From positions 25,484,501 to 25,548,500 of the forward strand of contig NC_084896.1 in the NCBI RefSeq assembly GCF_958979055.1: a stretch of DNA of 64,000 bases. Reading direction: 5' to 3'. Position numbers and translations under genes: made by a program. Each line of letters starts with the position of its first letter. The stretch's first letter is position 1. Origin of the DNA: Alnus glutinosa. Its lineage: Eukaryota; Streptophyta; Magnoliopsida; Fagales; Betulaceae. The notes beneath the pieces were generated by a model. It did not search any database, was not told the DNA's origin, and saw only the letters and a program-made list of their open reading frames with translations. Shown here piece by piece: positions 1 through 10,826 of this stretch.

Positions 1-419
1 AAAAATGTTTTTTTTTTTTTGGCATATTTTTTGTATATCACTTTTCTAAATCAACCATTGCATTTTTCTAAATCAGATCAAATGGTTGATTTCAAAAAGT
101 GATGTATAAAAGATGTACAGGAGAAGAGATGTGCATATAAAATGTGTTTCATATGCATGAATTGGACCGACTAGGCCCGTTTAGAATCCATTGGATTTCA
201 CAACTCAATGGCTTTCAACGCTGATGCGCCAGTCTTGCGTACATTGCTTCCTACCTGTAGATCTTGGGAAATGCCGCAAAGATGATTCTTCAGCAAGAAC
301 CACATGACAGAGAAAGTTGATGAAAGAAGCTGGCGGTAGACAGCTGGTAGCCGGCTGGTTAGAGCACTTACAAGGGCTTTTTTTTTTTTTTTTTTTTAAC
401 AGACTTTTTAGCAAATGTT
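1..419. other. Spacer, no gene
   Basis: No gene seen. A short stretch at about 285-345, with the CACATGACAGAGAAAGTTGA motif, recurs at about 33477-33540, 38367-38420 and 59768-59830, always in the spacer beyond a beta kinase copy. This places the window start inside the same repeated cluster. An A/T homopolymer lies at 379-398. Confidence 0.6.
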
Positions 420-420
420 A

Positions 421-720
421 ACCATTGACTAGAGTTTCAGTATGAGAATATTGTATGGTGGTATTCTTTATCATCCACTAGTTATCCTTTGCTTTGTGTA
501 TTTGGCATATTAGATTAGATCAATCCTTGTCACTTATAGATAATCATGGTCACAATTCATAAATTTATAATTTTGAATGCGGAAGATAATGAACAATTCG
601 AGCAACTGTTTTTTGAAAGTTTTGGAAGAATACAGTGATACAACAATGGTTGGAGGTTTAAAGTCACCCTAAGTTTTGGGTCTGGAGCATACAATTGCCA
701 CTACTCCACTTAATATCGTT
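421..720 (+). repeat. 3' flank block of a lost or upstream class-beta kinase copy
   Basis: This sequence matches, nearly base for base in places, the stretch that follows the plus-strand kinase copies at about 17921-18140, 31835-32095, 51040-51230 and 58300-58560. It includes the segment ending GGAGGTTTAAAGTCACCCTA, found also beyond the copies at 29067 and 56826. No kinase coding sequence precedes it within the window, so the gene it belonged to is deleted or lies further left. Confidence 0.7.
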
Positions 721-2134
721 TGTGTCTGTGCCATGAACTTTTATCATTTATCCAGATATCCTTAACCATGGACACGCGTTGCACCTTTATTCCTACTCTA
801 GGGAGTCTCGTCAATACCACTTGTTAGAGAGATTGAAATCTTGGCCGGAAGACTTTCAATGAGACCATAATATAACATGTTTGGGATATCACTCTACCTA
901 AAAGTTGAAGACTATGTTATATTAATAGCTTACATTTGTCACATCTTTCTAACTTGGAACTCAAACCTTTTTACCCTCGCAAGTGTGTACTTAACATTTT
1001 TGACTTGAAAAACTGTTTAGACCCGCTTGACTCAATCCCAACATTTTTCTATTTGGCTTTAATAATAGAGAAATGCTACATGCATCACTTCCAAGAGATT
1101 TTCAGATGTTTGAGTCTCTGCTAGAGCAGCCCCGAATGTAATGAGAGAAGGTTTTGTTCTGACTTACGGGCAGATTTCACTTAGAATTGGCCCGAGGGGC
1201 CGGGAGAGGTGGCCGAACCCAGGTGTTAGGATTAACCCAAAGAAGTTTCTCGTTGTTCAAGATATTCCTGCCAAGTTTGGCGAGAAAGGCTTTATTTTGA
1301 TAGTCCATGGACCAAAGCCCTAGCCCATGATATGCTGTTTGAAAAGAATTTGGTTTATTACAACAAGATTCTTGATGGGTGTGCCAAAATTTTGATTTCC
1401 CTCTGACCTTTTTCATGAAATCAAGGATACACACAAGAATTGGGGCCAGTGCTTTCACGTTTGCTGGTCTCCTGAGTGGAGCAGCTAGTTTTGACTTTTG
1501 GGGCAATTGGTAAGGGCGACCAAATTCATGACCAAATACATTTGTATTGCTTTGATCTCCATATCTTGCTCCTTCAGCTTCCAGCCATGCCGCCCATCCA
1601 ACAGGATTCTCTACAATTTATTTAAAGTTCGAAATTTTCAAATTTTAAAGAATTGGATCAAGCCATTTTTTACATTGACCATCGTAAAAAATGATACATA
1701 ATAGAGATATGATATTTTATCAAGTTAAAAAAAAAAAAAAAAAAAAAAAATCTCATTCCAAAGGATTTTTTCTTCAGTTTTGAAGAGACGCTTTTTATTT
1801 ATTAAACCAAAACATAATTTTTTGCTCCAAATTTTTATACGACATAAAGTATAAGAATTTGATAAAAATATACTAAATTCTCATTGTTAGCTAGGTTGAA
1901 TCACTAAATTATTATATACAATAACTCAAGCATTTGAATGGGGTCATACCGCCATAAGTGGCGATAGTTCGGTAGTTTCAAAGGAATTTTCAAGTAGTTA
2001 ATCATGTACTATATATAATGAGAGTTCGACTATCGAAGTATTTTTCTCTATTCCCTATATGTTTTCGACGAAGCTCTCTTCCTCCCAAACTTTCTGTTTC
2101 ATTTTTTCCCTCACACGGCTGTAAAACCAGCCAA

Positions 2135-2176
<42 letters not shown>

Positions 2177-2945
2177 TTTGCTGGTCGCAAGTCATGCACG
2201 TGACTTGCTTGCTGCCAGCAAAAACAGGGGCTGTCGCCCCTGTTTCTTTGGGCTAGGTTGGTTCCCTACGTAGGAGGGACCACCCAAACAAGTAGTCCCG
2301 CTTTATGAGAGAATATCATAGCTCTACCATATGAAAAAAAAAAATTGAAGTTTCATCATGTTACCTCTCTATGATTTCTTTTGGCTATTAAATTAATTAG
2401 GAAAAAAAAAAACTTAAATTAGAAGAATATTTTCCAAAACAAACTTTAAATGTAGAGATTTAAAATTAATTAATTACTCTCTCAGGATTTATAACCAGTT
2501 AAAGGATTTGCATTATTGTACAGATTTATAAAATTTAAATCATTCATGTTCCCATTTAATCATGCAGAATGCAGCATGATGGATAAAAAAGTTTTACATC
2601 ATGGGAAATGGGACTACTTTCCACTCGAGTATTTTGCCTAATTGGCTGCCACCTACACCAATATCGATCATTGGCTTGTGATATAAATGTCACAAGTTCT
2701 TTGTGAAAAGGAATTTCAATGGCTAATCATGGTCGTTGCCCCTCTTCCCTGTCTTCTTAATGCTTATAATCTCTCGTTGCTCGTTGGTTGAATAATTGCA
2801 ACTACTCGCTAATCCGAAACCAACCGGAGTCCCAAATCTGAGTGCGACATAGGCTGGGCGCACCAATTCCCCTAATTGAGCAAAATTTTGAAGACAATAT
2901 TAAAAACAAGTTAAAAAGAAAGGAGTGAAACAATTGAATGTTATG

Positions 2946-2981
<36 letters not shown>

Positions 2982-3043
2982 TTTCAAAAATGATCGATTA
3001 TTGTACAACTCTTGACACATCTCTTGTTCAACTTTGCCTATAT

Positions 3044-3092
<49 letters not shown>

Positions 3093-3215
3093 TGGTGTCA
3101 AATCTTCTAAGCAATCCTAAAACAATGATAATAATAATAATAATAATAATAATAATCGCACGCAGAAGGATAGGAAGCAAATTCACGTACACAAGGTTGT
3201 TTTTTTGAATAAGGA
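721..3215. other. Intergenic spacer, no recognisable gene
   Basis: Several short open frames exist (for example 936-1124 and 1141-1323), but none resembles a family I recognise and none has codon structure worth calling. The stretch holds homopolymer tracts near 1730-1750, 2138-2174 and 3047-3090, a GC-rich hairpin near 2223-2245 (arms AACAGGGGC/GCCCCTGTT), a (TA)n tract at 2946-2972 and an (AAT)n microsatellite at 3126-3156. Confidence 0.6.
3126..3156. repeat. (AAT)n microsatellite
   Basis: About ten tandem trinucleotide units of ATA/AAT are read directly. It follows a long T/A homopolymer at 3047-3090. Confidence 0.9.
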
Positions 3216-5240
3216 AAGGGGTTACGAGGGAGGATCCTTTCCACTCCTGATCTGAAATGAAAAAAGAGTGGATGGTTCTAAAATCGAAAAAGTTGTGTGC
3301 TCCCCAACAATAAATTCAACACGAAATAAAACAGTGCAGAAATACATACAAAAGGTAAGAAATGGGTCAGACAAGTGACTCAGTTCTCTCAAGGAGCCGC
3401 ATAAAGTGGTTACAGAAGCAAAAGGGGACACATATTAAGGTGAATCTATCTGAATCCCCACAACCACAGGAAGAAGGTTGATGCCGAAGATGCACTGTCA
3501 GAGTTCGATGTAGGGATTGAAAAAGAGAGAGGTACTAACACAGATCCGGTTACAGAAGTTCCCATTAAATGATCAGACCACATATATATAAGCAAGGAGA
3601 TAGCAATTCAAACAACTAAGAACTCTGTAAATTACGAAAAAAAAAAAAATACAAGAAAAACACTAGAAAAATAACAAAACACCAAAAAACAATTGCAGTG
3701 GTGGAGGGAAGAGGAGGAAAGAGCCGCTGAGACCACGTGCCGGCACTACAAAAAAAAAGAGGCATTTATGGATGGTTTTTTGTACACGATTTCTAAAACC
3801 GTGTAGAAAACAAAATTTGCAGACGGTTTTTTCAAAACCGTCAGTAAAAAATTTATTATGGACGGTTTGATTAAACCATCCATAAAATTCCAGACGGTTT
3901 TAACTAAACCGTCTGGAATTTAACATTTCTAGACGGTTTTGGATGAAACCGTCTATAAATTTTATTCCTAGAGAATTTTATGGACGGTTTTTACCAAACC
4001 GTCCATAAAATTTAAGTTCTAGACGGTTTCAAAAGAAACCGTCTCGAATTTTTTTTCCCTACACCATGTCATCAATCTGTGTGATGCCCCCAAATTTCAC
4101 CACATCCATCAAATTTTTTTCCCAGCCAAAATCACAACCTTCCGTTTCTTTTGACACCCAAAAACAATTATACAAAGAAATAGCCCCTGAAACATCACAA
4201 CCATCCAAGACCTAACCTTCGATCGCTTCTGGCCCTTCAAAATCGAGACGATCGAAGCAACCGCCTCAGATCTCTGGTGGCAGAGTCGTCGACGCTCGGA
4301 GCTTGAGGCGCATGAGGTTGCGACATTTGAGCGAGATGAGGATGAGCGCGTCGTTGCTGATGCTTGTGGATCTATGGTCGCATTTTAGGGCAAGTTTGGT
4401 GATGGCATCAAATCGGGAGAAGAGGGAAGGAATCATAAGGAGGAGATTTGATTGGGAGTTGAGGGAGAGACAGTGATGGCTCTGTCCCTCGATCCGGATC
4501 CACCGGCTACAGACGAGAGATCGAGCACCGTTTGCAGTCGCCGGAGCTAAGAGACTGGAAAATGCAAGCTAGGCTCTGTCCCTTGATCCAGATCCATCGG
4601 CTACAAATGATCCACTCGTAGTCTTTGACGTCGTCGTCTGTTGATTGACCCGGCAGCACCATTGGCACCGTAGACGAAAAATGAACCTGGGGGCACCTAA
4701 ACCCTAAACAAAATAATATCATTATGTAATTAATTATATTAATATAAATAAAAAGGGGACCGAAAGCGGGAAAAAAAATGTAAATCTGGATGGTTTGGGA
4801 CGAAACCGTCCAGAATTTTCTATACGGTTTAGGCCCAAATTGTCTAGAATTAGTTATGGACTTGGGCCAAACCGATTAGAAATTCATTTAGCGAAGTTAT
4901 ATTCTAAACGGTTTTAAACTGTGTCAAGGAAAAAACTGTCTGAAATTGAACCATCCAAAATTTGCTTCTTTTTTTTTGTAGTGCGGCGAGTAGAGGGCGG
5001 ATGTCGGAGCTGAGGACCGCACAGGGAAGCAGGGAGGCCCAAGAGCATGGTAGAGGGTGGGGGCACGTCCGAGGGCAGGGCTCACAGAGGATTACAGATC
5101 TAGTTTTGAAAAAACCATAAACTTCCACATACTTAAGAATCAGCCGGCGAAGAGCTGAGAAATGACAAAGAGGAAGCGGCGTGCAAGGGTCCCGAGGCTG
5201 AGGCTGAGGCTGAGGCTGAGCTGCTGAGGTGTTGTTTGAC

Positions 5241-5279
<39 letters not shown>

Positions 5280-5450
5280 AAAGGAAAACAAAGAGAAGAG
5301 GAGGAGGAAGGGAAAGAAATCCATCCCTCCTCCCCTGAGGACAACCAAAAGTGGAGAAAAGACCCTCACAAGGAGGTGGAAAACCTTACTCTTAGAGAGA
5401 AGGTGGAGAGTCTCTCTCTAGAAAGAGAGAGAACGATGGGTGTGTTTGTT
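3216..5450 (-). other. Host sequence split by the CACTA element; possibly old LINE 5' region
   Basis: The flanks of the CACTA insertion (3216-3743 and 4984-5450) read as one continuous older sequence on the minus strand. It has four to five GAGGCT units at 5194-5220 and an (AG)n tract at 5243-5277. The stretch near 5365-5440 (CTCACAAGGAGGTGGAAAAC) resembles sequence near 22020-22080, beside the LINE pair, so this may be the 5' end of a related LINE. That is a weak inference; no reverse transcriptase is present. Confidence 0.35.
3744..4983. mobile_element. Non-autonomous CACTA (En/Spm-like) DNA transposon
   Basis: The element begins CACTACAAAAAAAA at 3744 and ends TTTTTTTTGTAGTG at 4983, perfect inverted termini of the CACTA superfamily. 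It is flanked on both sides by CGG (3741-3743 and 4984-4986), the 3-bp target duplication expected of the family. Subterminal regions at about 3770-4055 and 4785-4965 carry many alternating ACGGTTT/AAACCGT units, typical transposase-binding subterminal repeats. Nothing resembling a transposase is encoded in 1,240 bp, so it would depend on an autonomous partner. The centre (about 4070-4740) is GC-richer and unrecognised; it could be captured genic sequence. Confidence 0.9.
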
Positions 5451-5994
5451 GCACTCAAGTTCATTTTTTTACATGCCCGCAAGTTAAAATGACCATTAAG
5501 TCCATATATAATGTGTAATATTTTCTTCCTCGAAGTCCATAATGTGTATTTTATATAACATCCTTCTTCTGTAAGAAATTGTTACCTTCAAAAGTGCATC
5601 TTTAGATTTTTTTGGTTTAGATGTCTTGCAAGCATGTTTGCATTCATAATGGTAGGACTCATGGAGACAAATGGATTAAGAGGCATAGTTAACTCATGCT
5701 GTCTTTCCAACATTGGAATCATAACTTTCATAGAAGAGTGATCCACTAGGTGCCATTGGATGCACCAAAATCTAACAATTACAAGTTTCTTTCTAATTGT
5801 AGCATCTTTATCATCCTCAATAATTACTCATAGGTCTTCTTTTCGAGAGAGAAATTGTAGATCCATTGTGGAGAGTAAACTTGACTAGTGGTCTCCACTT
5901 AAATGTCAACATTTTTCCTCCCTCCAACTACCTCCAACATTAAAATTTCAAAACTATCGACATCTGATTTATAAGAAACATCTTCAAAAGTTTA

Positions 5995-6459
5995 TAACCT
6001 AGTGGAAGACTTGGTAACAACAATTAGAAGTGTCTGCATCTTCTCACCAAGAGATAAAACAAGCCTTAGCTTAAAAGAACAATAAACTCTATAGAGTGTT
6101 TGAAAAATTATCAGATTTGATAAAGTAGAAGTAAAAGACCTAAACCTAATCCAAGTAAGGAAATGAAAATAATTACAATCCTAGAAGAAGTCTTAATTGT
6201 TTAGATAGAATCAAATAAAATCTTCAGCTTGGCGATCTCGGATCGCTCTTCTAGAATATTCGTCATTAATGCACTATTAATGCCCCAGCTGTATACAATC
6301 TACTTGTATCTTTCTTCTTGGTCTCGATTGCTTTTCTTTGGCGATCGGGATTACTTAAATTTTCAATCGTTACTTTGGAGATCGATATTATTTCCACGTT
6401 TGACGATTGTGATCCCTTCAGTTTTCCGATCACGTACTACTCGAAAGTGTCCTACATTA
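5995..6459 (-). repeat. LTR (3' in element sense) of the fossil Gypsy element
   Basis: About 465 bp, alignable to 8888-9423 along most of its length, with shared blocks such as CTTGGTCTCGATTGCTTTTC and ATTACAATCCTAGAAGAA. A purine-rich tract on the element strand abuts its inner edge. Ends are eroded. Confidence 0.8.
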
Positions 6460-8887
6460 GTCTCCCTTTCTTGAAAATAACTTGTCCTTGAGTTAATCTT
6501 CAACTCTTCTAGGGGCAAATAATCAAAGATGTATGCAACACTGAACATTGAGGATATAGTTAGGTCCTCTAGAAGATCAATGACATATGCATTGTCGTTA
6601 ATCTTCTTAGTTATTTTGCATGGGCCATACTTTTTGTTCCCCAGCTTTCCTGAAGTACCTGTCGGCAATCACCCCTTGCATAAATACACCATCACAAGAT
6701 CTCTCTCTCGAAAAACCTTTGATCGCCAATCCTTGTCTACTGTTGTCTTATGCCTGACATAAAACTCTTCTAGATGCTAATAGACTTTTTCTATGGTGGA
6801 CTTCACTTTTTCAGCTAGATGCTCCATGTCCACATTAGCCCCTGGTAACTTCGGTAGAGTCGCAAGGTCTACTGTAAGTTTCAGAGTCCTTCTATAGATT
6901 CTCTCTAACAATGATTTCCCAATGGATCGATTCACCATGTTGTTATAGGCAAACTCGGTCTGAGATAGAGCCAAGTCCCACTGTTTCGGTTTGTGACCCG
7001 CAATACAACGAAGTAAATTGCCCAAGGTTCAATTCACAACCTCTGTTTGTCCATCCATCTAAGGATGACTCGAGCTATTGAAGTTCAAGGTTGTATCAAA
7101 TTGTCTCCCCAGTGTTTGCCAGAAGTGTGAGAGGAATTTTGTATCCCGATCGGAAATGATAGACTTTGGTACTCCATGAAGTCGGACCACCTCTCGAAAT
7201 AATAGATTGGTCACTAGGAGAGAATCTAATGTATTCCTGCAAGCAACCATCCACAATTACCATTATTGAATCTGCTCCTTGTTGGGTTCTTAGAAGACTC
7301 AATACGAAATCCATGGACAGCTCTTCCCATAGTGCTTCTAGTATCGGTAAAGGCCTGTACATGCTCGTGTTTTGTGCTTGTCCCTTAGCTACCTACCAGA
7401 TTGGGCATCGTTGGACATAATTACCCACTTCCTTCAATTGCGGTCAGTAATATTGATCCTCGACCAAAGTGATGATCTTGTCTTTTACAAGGTATCCACC
7501 TAGACATCCACAATGTAACTCCCGAATGACTTGTTTCCGAAAGGAACTCATTGGAATCCAAAGTTGATTCTCTCGTAATAGATACCCCTCTTGAATATGT
7601 ATCTCGGGAATCGGTTGCCCTAAATGGTAACGTCTCCAGACTTCTCCAAAGTCCTCATCTGCCTCATATAACTCTTTTAGGCACTCAAACCCTATCACTG
7701 TAGCCTTCATGGCGATCAACAGTGTAGCTCAGTGGCTCAAAGAGTCGACTACTCAATTCAGCTTTCTCGATTTGCGTTTTAAGAAAAATGTGAACCGTTG
7801 GATATAAGAAATCCATCGGGCATGCACCCGATTATGCATGGATCACGTCGAGTTTCTCGGGTTTCGTTCCCATGTTGATGTCTAGACCTTTCCAATTGCT
7901 TCTTTGCTCGGGTGGTTAGGCTAACGGCTTCCGTCAAAGTGAAGACAGTGTGTATAGATATCATGTCTTGGATTGCTAAATGTAACCCTTCAGTAAATTT
8001 GGCCACCTATTGTGTTTCTCCATGAGATCATTTCAGGAAAACAATCGATAAAAGTCATCGACATACGCTTGGACTGTGTGAGGTCCTTGTCGACACTCTT
8101 GGTATTGCTAGAACAGTTGCTACTCAAAGTCCGATGTTAAAAATCATGCTTTGAGGAGCCACTTCATCTTTGACCATGAAGTCACGAGCCCTTTTCCTTG
8201 TCGAGCACACGATATTTTTAGCTCTTCCCACCAAGTTGAAGCTCCTCCTTTGAACTTTTAAGTCACCAACTTCACTTTGTGTTCCTCGGGAATACTCTTG
8301 TATTCGAAGAATTGCTTTACCTCCATCACCCAATCTAGGAAATCTTCGATGTGAAGATGTCCATTGAATGTTGGAAGGTCAATCTTCATCCAGTATTCGC
8401 GGGATTCCTCCCTACTGTACTCTTGACACATAGGTTGCTCTCCACAAGCACCCCTATAGCTAGCGACTCCGGAGGCATTCCCCATACCACCAGCAACATC
8501 GTGCTCGTAACCTCCTGCACCTCGACGTCCTCCACCTCTATGATCTGATCCAGCGTTTCGACCGAATACCCTTTCAGAGAAGTCCTCATCGTCACTGAAG
8601 TCATCATAGGTCGGTGGACGATTTATGGGTGCATGACAATGGTGATGAACGGGCCTCACCCGGATCCCATCGTCATCATGGTATCATTCGTGTGAATTCG
8701 AATAGGCCTCAGTTGCATTCGCTCCAACATCTCCTACAACCGCTGGCCTGTCTACTACGTCGTTTGTTGGAACTCCTGGAATTCGACTCTTGAAAGAGGC
8801 TCCCTTTCACAAGCGGCGTTGTTAGGGTGATTGTCGCTGTTGCACTAATTGGCCATTGATCAGGATAAAGTCTGCTCAAATACCAAC

Positions 8888-9423
8888 TGACGTAGCAGAA
8901 GACTTGGTAACAATAATCAAACGCATCTGCGTCTTCTGACCAAAAGATAAAATAAGCCTTAAAGTTTAAAATAATAATAAACTCTGCAGAGTGTTTGAGA
9001 AATTCTCAAATTTGATAATAATTCAATGGTTGTCGATTACATGTTACAATCTTTGATATTTATACTAGAACAATTCTTGCAGAGAAAGTAAACTTAGTCC
9101 TACTAGCAGAAGTAAACCTAACTTAGTCCTACTAGCAGAAGTAAACCTAACCCTAGTAAAAGATGTAAATTGAATCCTAGTAAGGAAAGGAAAATAATTA
9201 CAATCCTAGAAGAAAGTCTTAATTGTTTAGACACAATCAAATAAAATCTTCAGCTTAGCTGTCACGGATTCCTCTTCTAGAATATTTGTCATTAATGCGC
9301 TATTAATGCGCCAGTTGTATGTACACAATCTATTCTAATCTTCCTTCTTGGTCTCGATTGCTTTTCTTTGGCGATTGGGATTGCTTCAGTTTTCCGATCA
9401 CTACTCGGAAGCATCCTAGATCA
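8888..9423 (-). repeat. LTR (5' in element sense) of the fossil Gypsy element
   Basis: About 536 bp. It is longer than its partner, partly because of an internal short tandem duplication near 9085-9150 (TAGTCCTACTAGCAGAAGTA appears twice). The primer-binding-site region lies immediately left of it. Confidence 0.8.
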
Positions 9424-10160
9424 GTTCCTAGAGAACACTTCGGGTGCGATGTAATCCATGGTTCTATTAGTTGCTGATACTTGGAGCACAATTTGACAAT
9501 AAAAGAATTAGAAATTTTTGAATGAAATTTTCGATCATCTAGGAAAATGTCATGAGGCTTGATATCAAAATAAATGATTTGTTTGTCGCACCTTTAACAA
9601 AACGTTACGCTGATATTAATGTCGATCTTGCAGTTTGTTCCAACCAAGGAAATTATTTTTAGTGTCCGCTGAAGATATAAACTTTTAAAGTGAATAGTTA
9701 GGTAAAAACTCATAAAGCAGAGATCGTAAAAATCCATCAACACATAAGCCAAGCCAACTAAGCAAACTACATTAACATGATGAATCATGCTCATTATCTC
9801 TACTTCATTTATGAGTTCTTCCCCCATTTTCATTGCAAGTGTTTAGAATCTGCATCACAACATATATTTCATTTGAACTTCGTTCCATAGATCACCTAAC
9901 TTCTTGATAAACTGATTTGTGATCCTTTCCATTTCGCATAGGAGTATAGATGAGACATATCATTGACCAGGAATAGTTCACTTTCTAGTCCTCATAATGT
10001 TTTTAGTTCTCCCTCCTGGCCTCAGCTCTAATATCAGATCATTAGGTCATGATCATACTTTCTTTTTTCTGGAATTCAAACTAAACTTCTGAGGGGCCTC
10101 ATTACATGCCCGCAAGTTAAAATAGGAAGATAAAATGATCATTAAATCCATATTGCGTAA

Positions 10161-10496
10161 TGTTGGGTGGTCTTGGGCCTCTCTCAACCCCAAAAGCTAG
10201 CTTATGAGGTGAGGTTTTCCTTCACACTTATAAACTGACCACCCAACCCCTTTCATAACTGATGTGGGATAAATCTCATCAATCTCCCCCCTCACACATC
10301 GTGCCTAGATCAGTTAACATTGACCACTTCCACAGATTGGGTTGAGATTTGTTGTAACCTGAGCTCTGATACCAGTGTTGGGTGGTCTTGGGCCTCTCTC
10401 AACCCCAAAAGCTAGCTCATGAGGTGAGGCTTTCCCTCACACTTATAAACTAATCACCCAACCCCTTCCACAACTGATGTGGGATATATCCCAACA
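10161..10496 (-). mobile_element. TRIM (terminal-repeat retrotransposon in miniature)
   Basis: Two 121-bp direct repeats, 10161-10281 and 10376-10496, begin TGTTGGGTGG; they differ at roughly ten positions by eye. A sequence complementary to initiator-Met tRNA (GAGCTCTGATACCA, about 10361-10374) abuts the right repeat, and a purine tract on the element strand abuts the left one, so the element reads on the minus strand. It is flanked by a perfect 5-bp duplication, CGTAA, at 10156-10160 and 10497-10501. It codes for nothing and would need proteins from another LTR element. It sits in the 3' flank of the alpha copy at 10827-14681. Structurally it looks whole. Its named TRIM family was not determined. 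Confidence 0.9.
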
Positions 10497-10826
10497 CGTA
10501 ATATTAAACATAATGTGTACTTTAACGAAACCGCCACTAAACATTCTTCTTTCGAAAGAAATGATCATCAAACGTGTGTAGTGGTACTACTGCAACTAAA
10601 ACGATTTTCACTTTCAGATTATTTCACAATTCACAGTAGTTTAAGAAATCAACAACTAAAATACACAGGAAAAGGAAAAAGGCAAGAAAAACAAGCAAGT
10701 ACTTTTTTTTTTATAACAAAGTCATTATAATTTGATGCAAGGAATTAACAACTATAAGTCCCTACATGATTGCAATATCAGTAGTTCTAATAGATGAATA
10801 CAACATGATTGCGTCCTGTATGATCA

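Larger units (their letters stand above)
5995..9423 (-). mobile_element. Fossil Ty3/Gypsy LTR retrotransposon, internally deleted
   Basis: Two diverged LTRs, about 5995-6459 and 8888-9423, enclose 2.4 kb. On the minus strand, in element order: a primer-binding-site region matching initiator-Met tRNA just left of 8888, a gag-like region (about 8000-8660), then the integrase zinc-binding (about 7444-7720) and catalytic core (about 6777-7360) regions with a C-terminal tail, then a polypurine tract beside 6460. No reverse transcriptase or RNase H region is found between gag and integrase. The coding parts are broken many times. The LTRs differ by several indels and many substitutions, so the insertion is old. 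The flanking kinase sequence carries a degraded short target duplication (GTTTA/GTTCC). It inserted into a kinase exon of an alpha copy. Confidence 0.85.
5600..9965 (-). pseudogene. Class-alpha LRK10L-type receptor kinase pseudogene, split by a Gypsy element
   Basis: The minus strand at 5600-5990 and 9424-9965 aligns with the kinase exon of the intact alpha gene at 45206-46323. The first part covers the C-terminal lobe and tail, the second runs from the activation-segment region back through the catalytic loop to the juxtamembrane region. A 3.4-kb LTR retroelement lies between them inside the exon. The catalytic-loop region and surrounding codons carry further frame breaks. Nothing matching the membrane span or ectodomain is found upstream (9966-10160), so the 5' two thirds were lost. 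The region 5470-5590 matches the 3' flanks of the other alpha copies at about 10100-10160 and 39230-39350. Confidence 0.85.

Noticed and set aside
1141-1506. Overlapping open frames on both strands (60 and 109 codons)
   Set aside because: No family resemblance, no splice context and no homology to other units.
2802-3101. Lysine-rich 99-codon open frame on the minus strand
   Set aside because: It is built from the T/A homopolymer and (TA)n tract; no conserved content.
4904-5369. Ser/Pro-rich open frames of 146 and 78 codons on the minus strand
   Set aside because: They are translations of the CACTA end, the (AG)n tract and GAGGCT repeats; overlapping frames are equally open, so repeats rather than coding pressure explain them.
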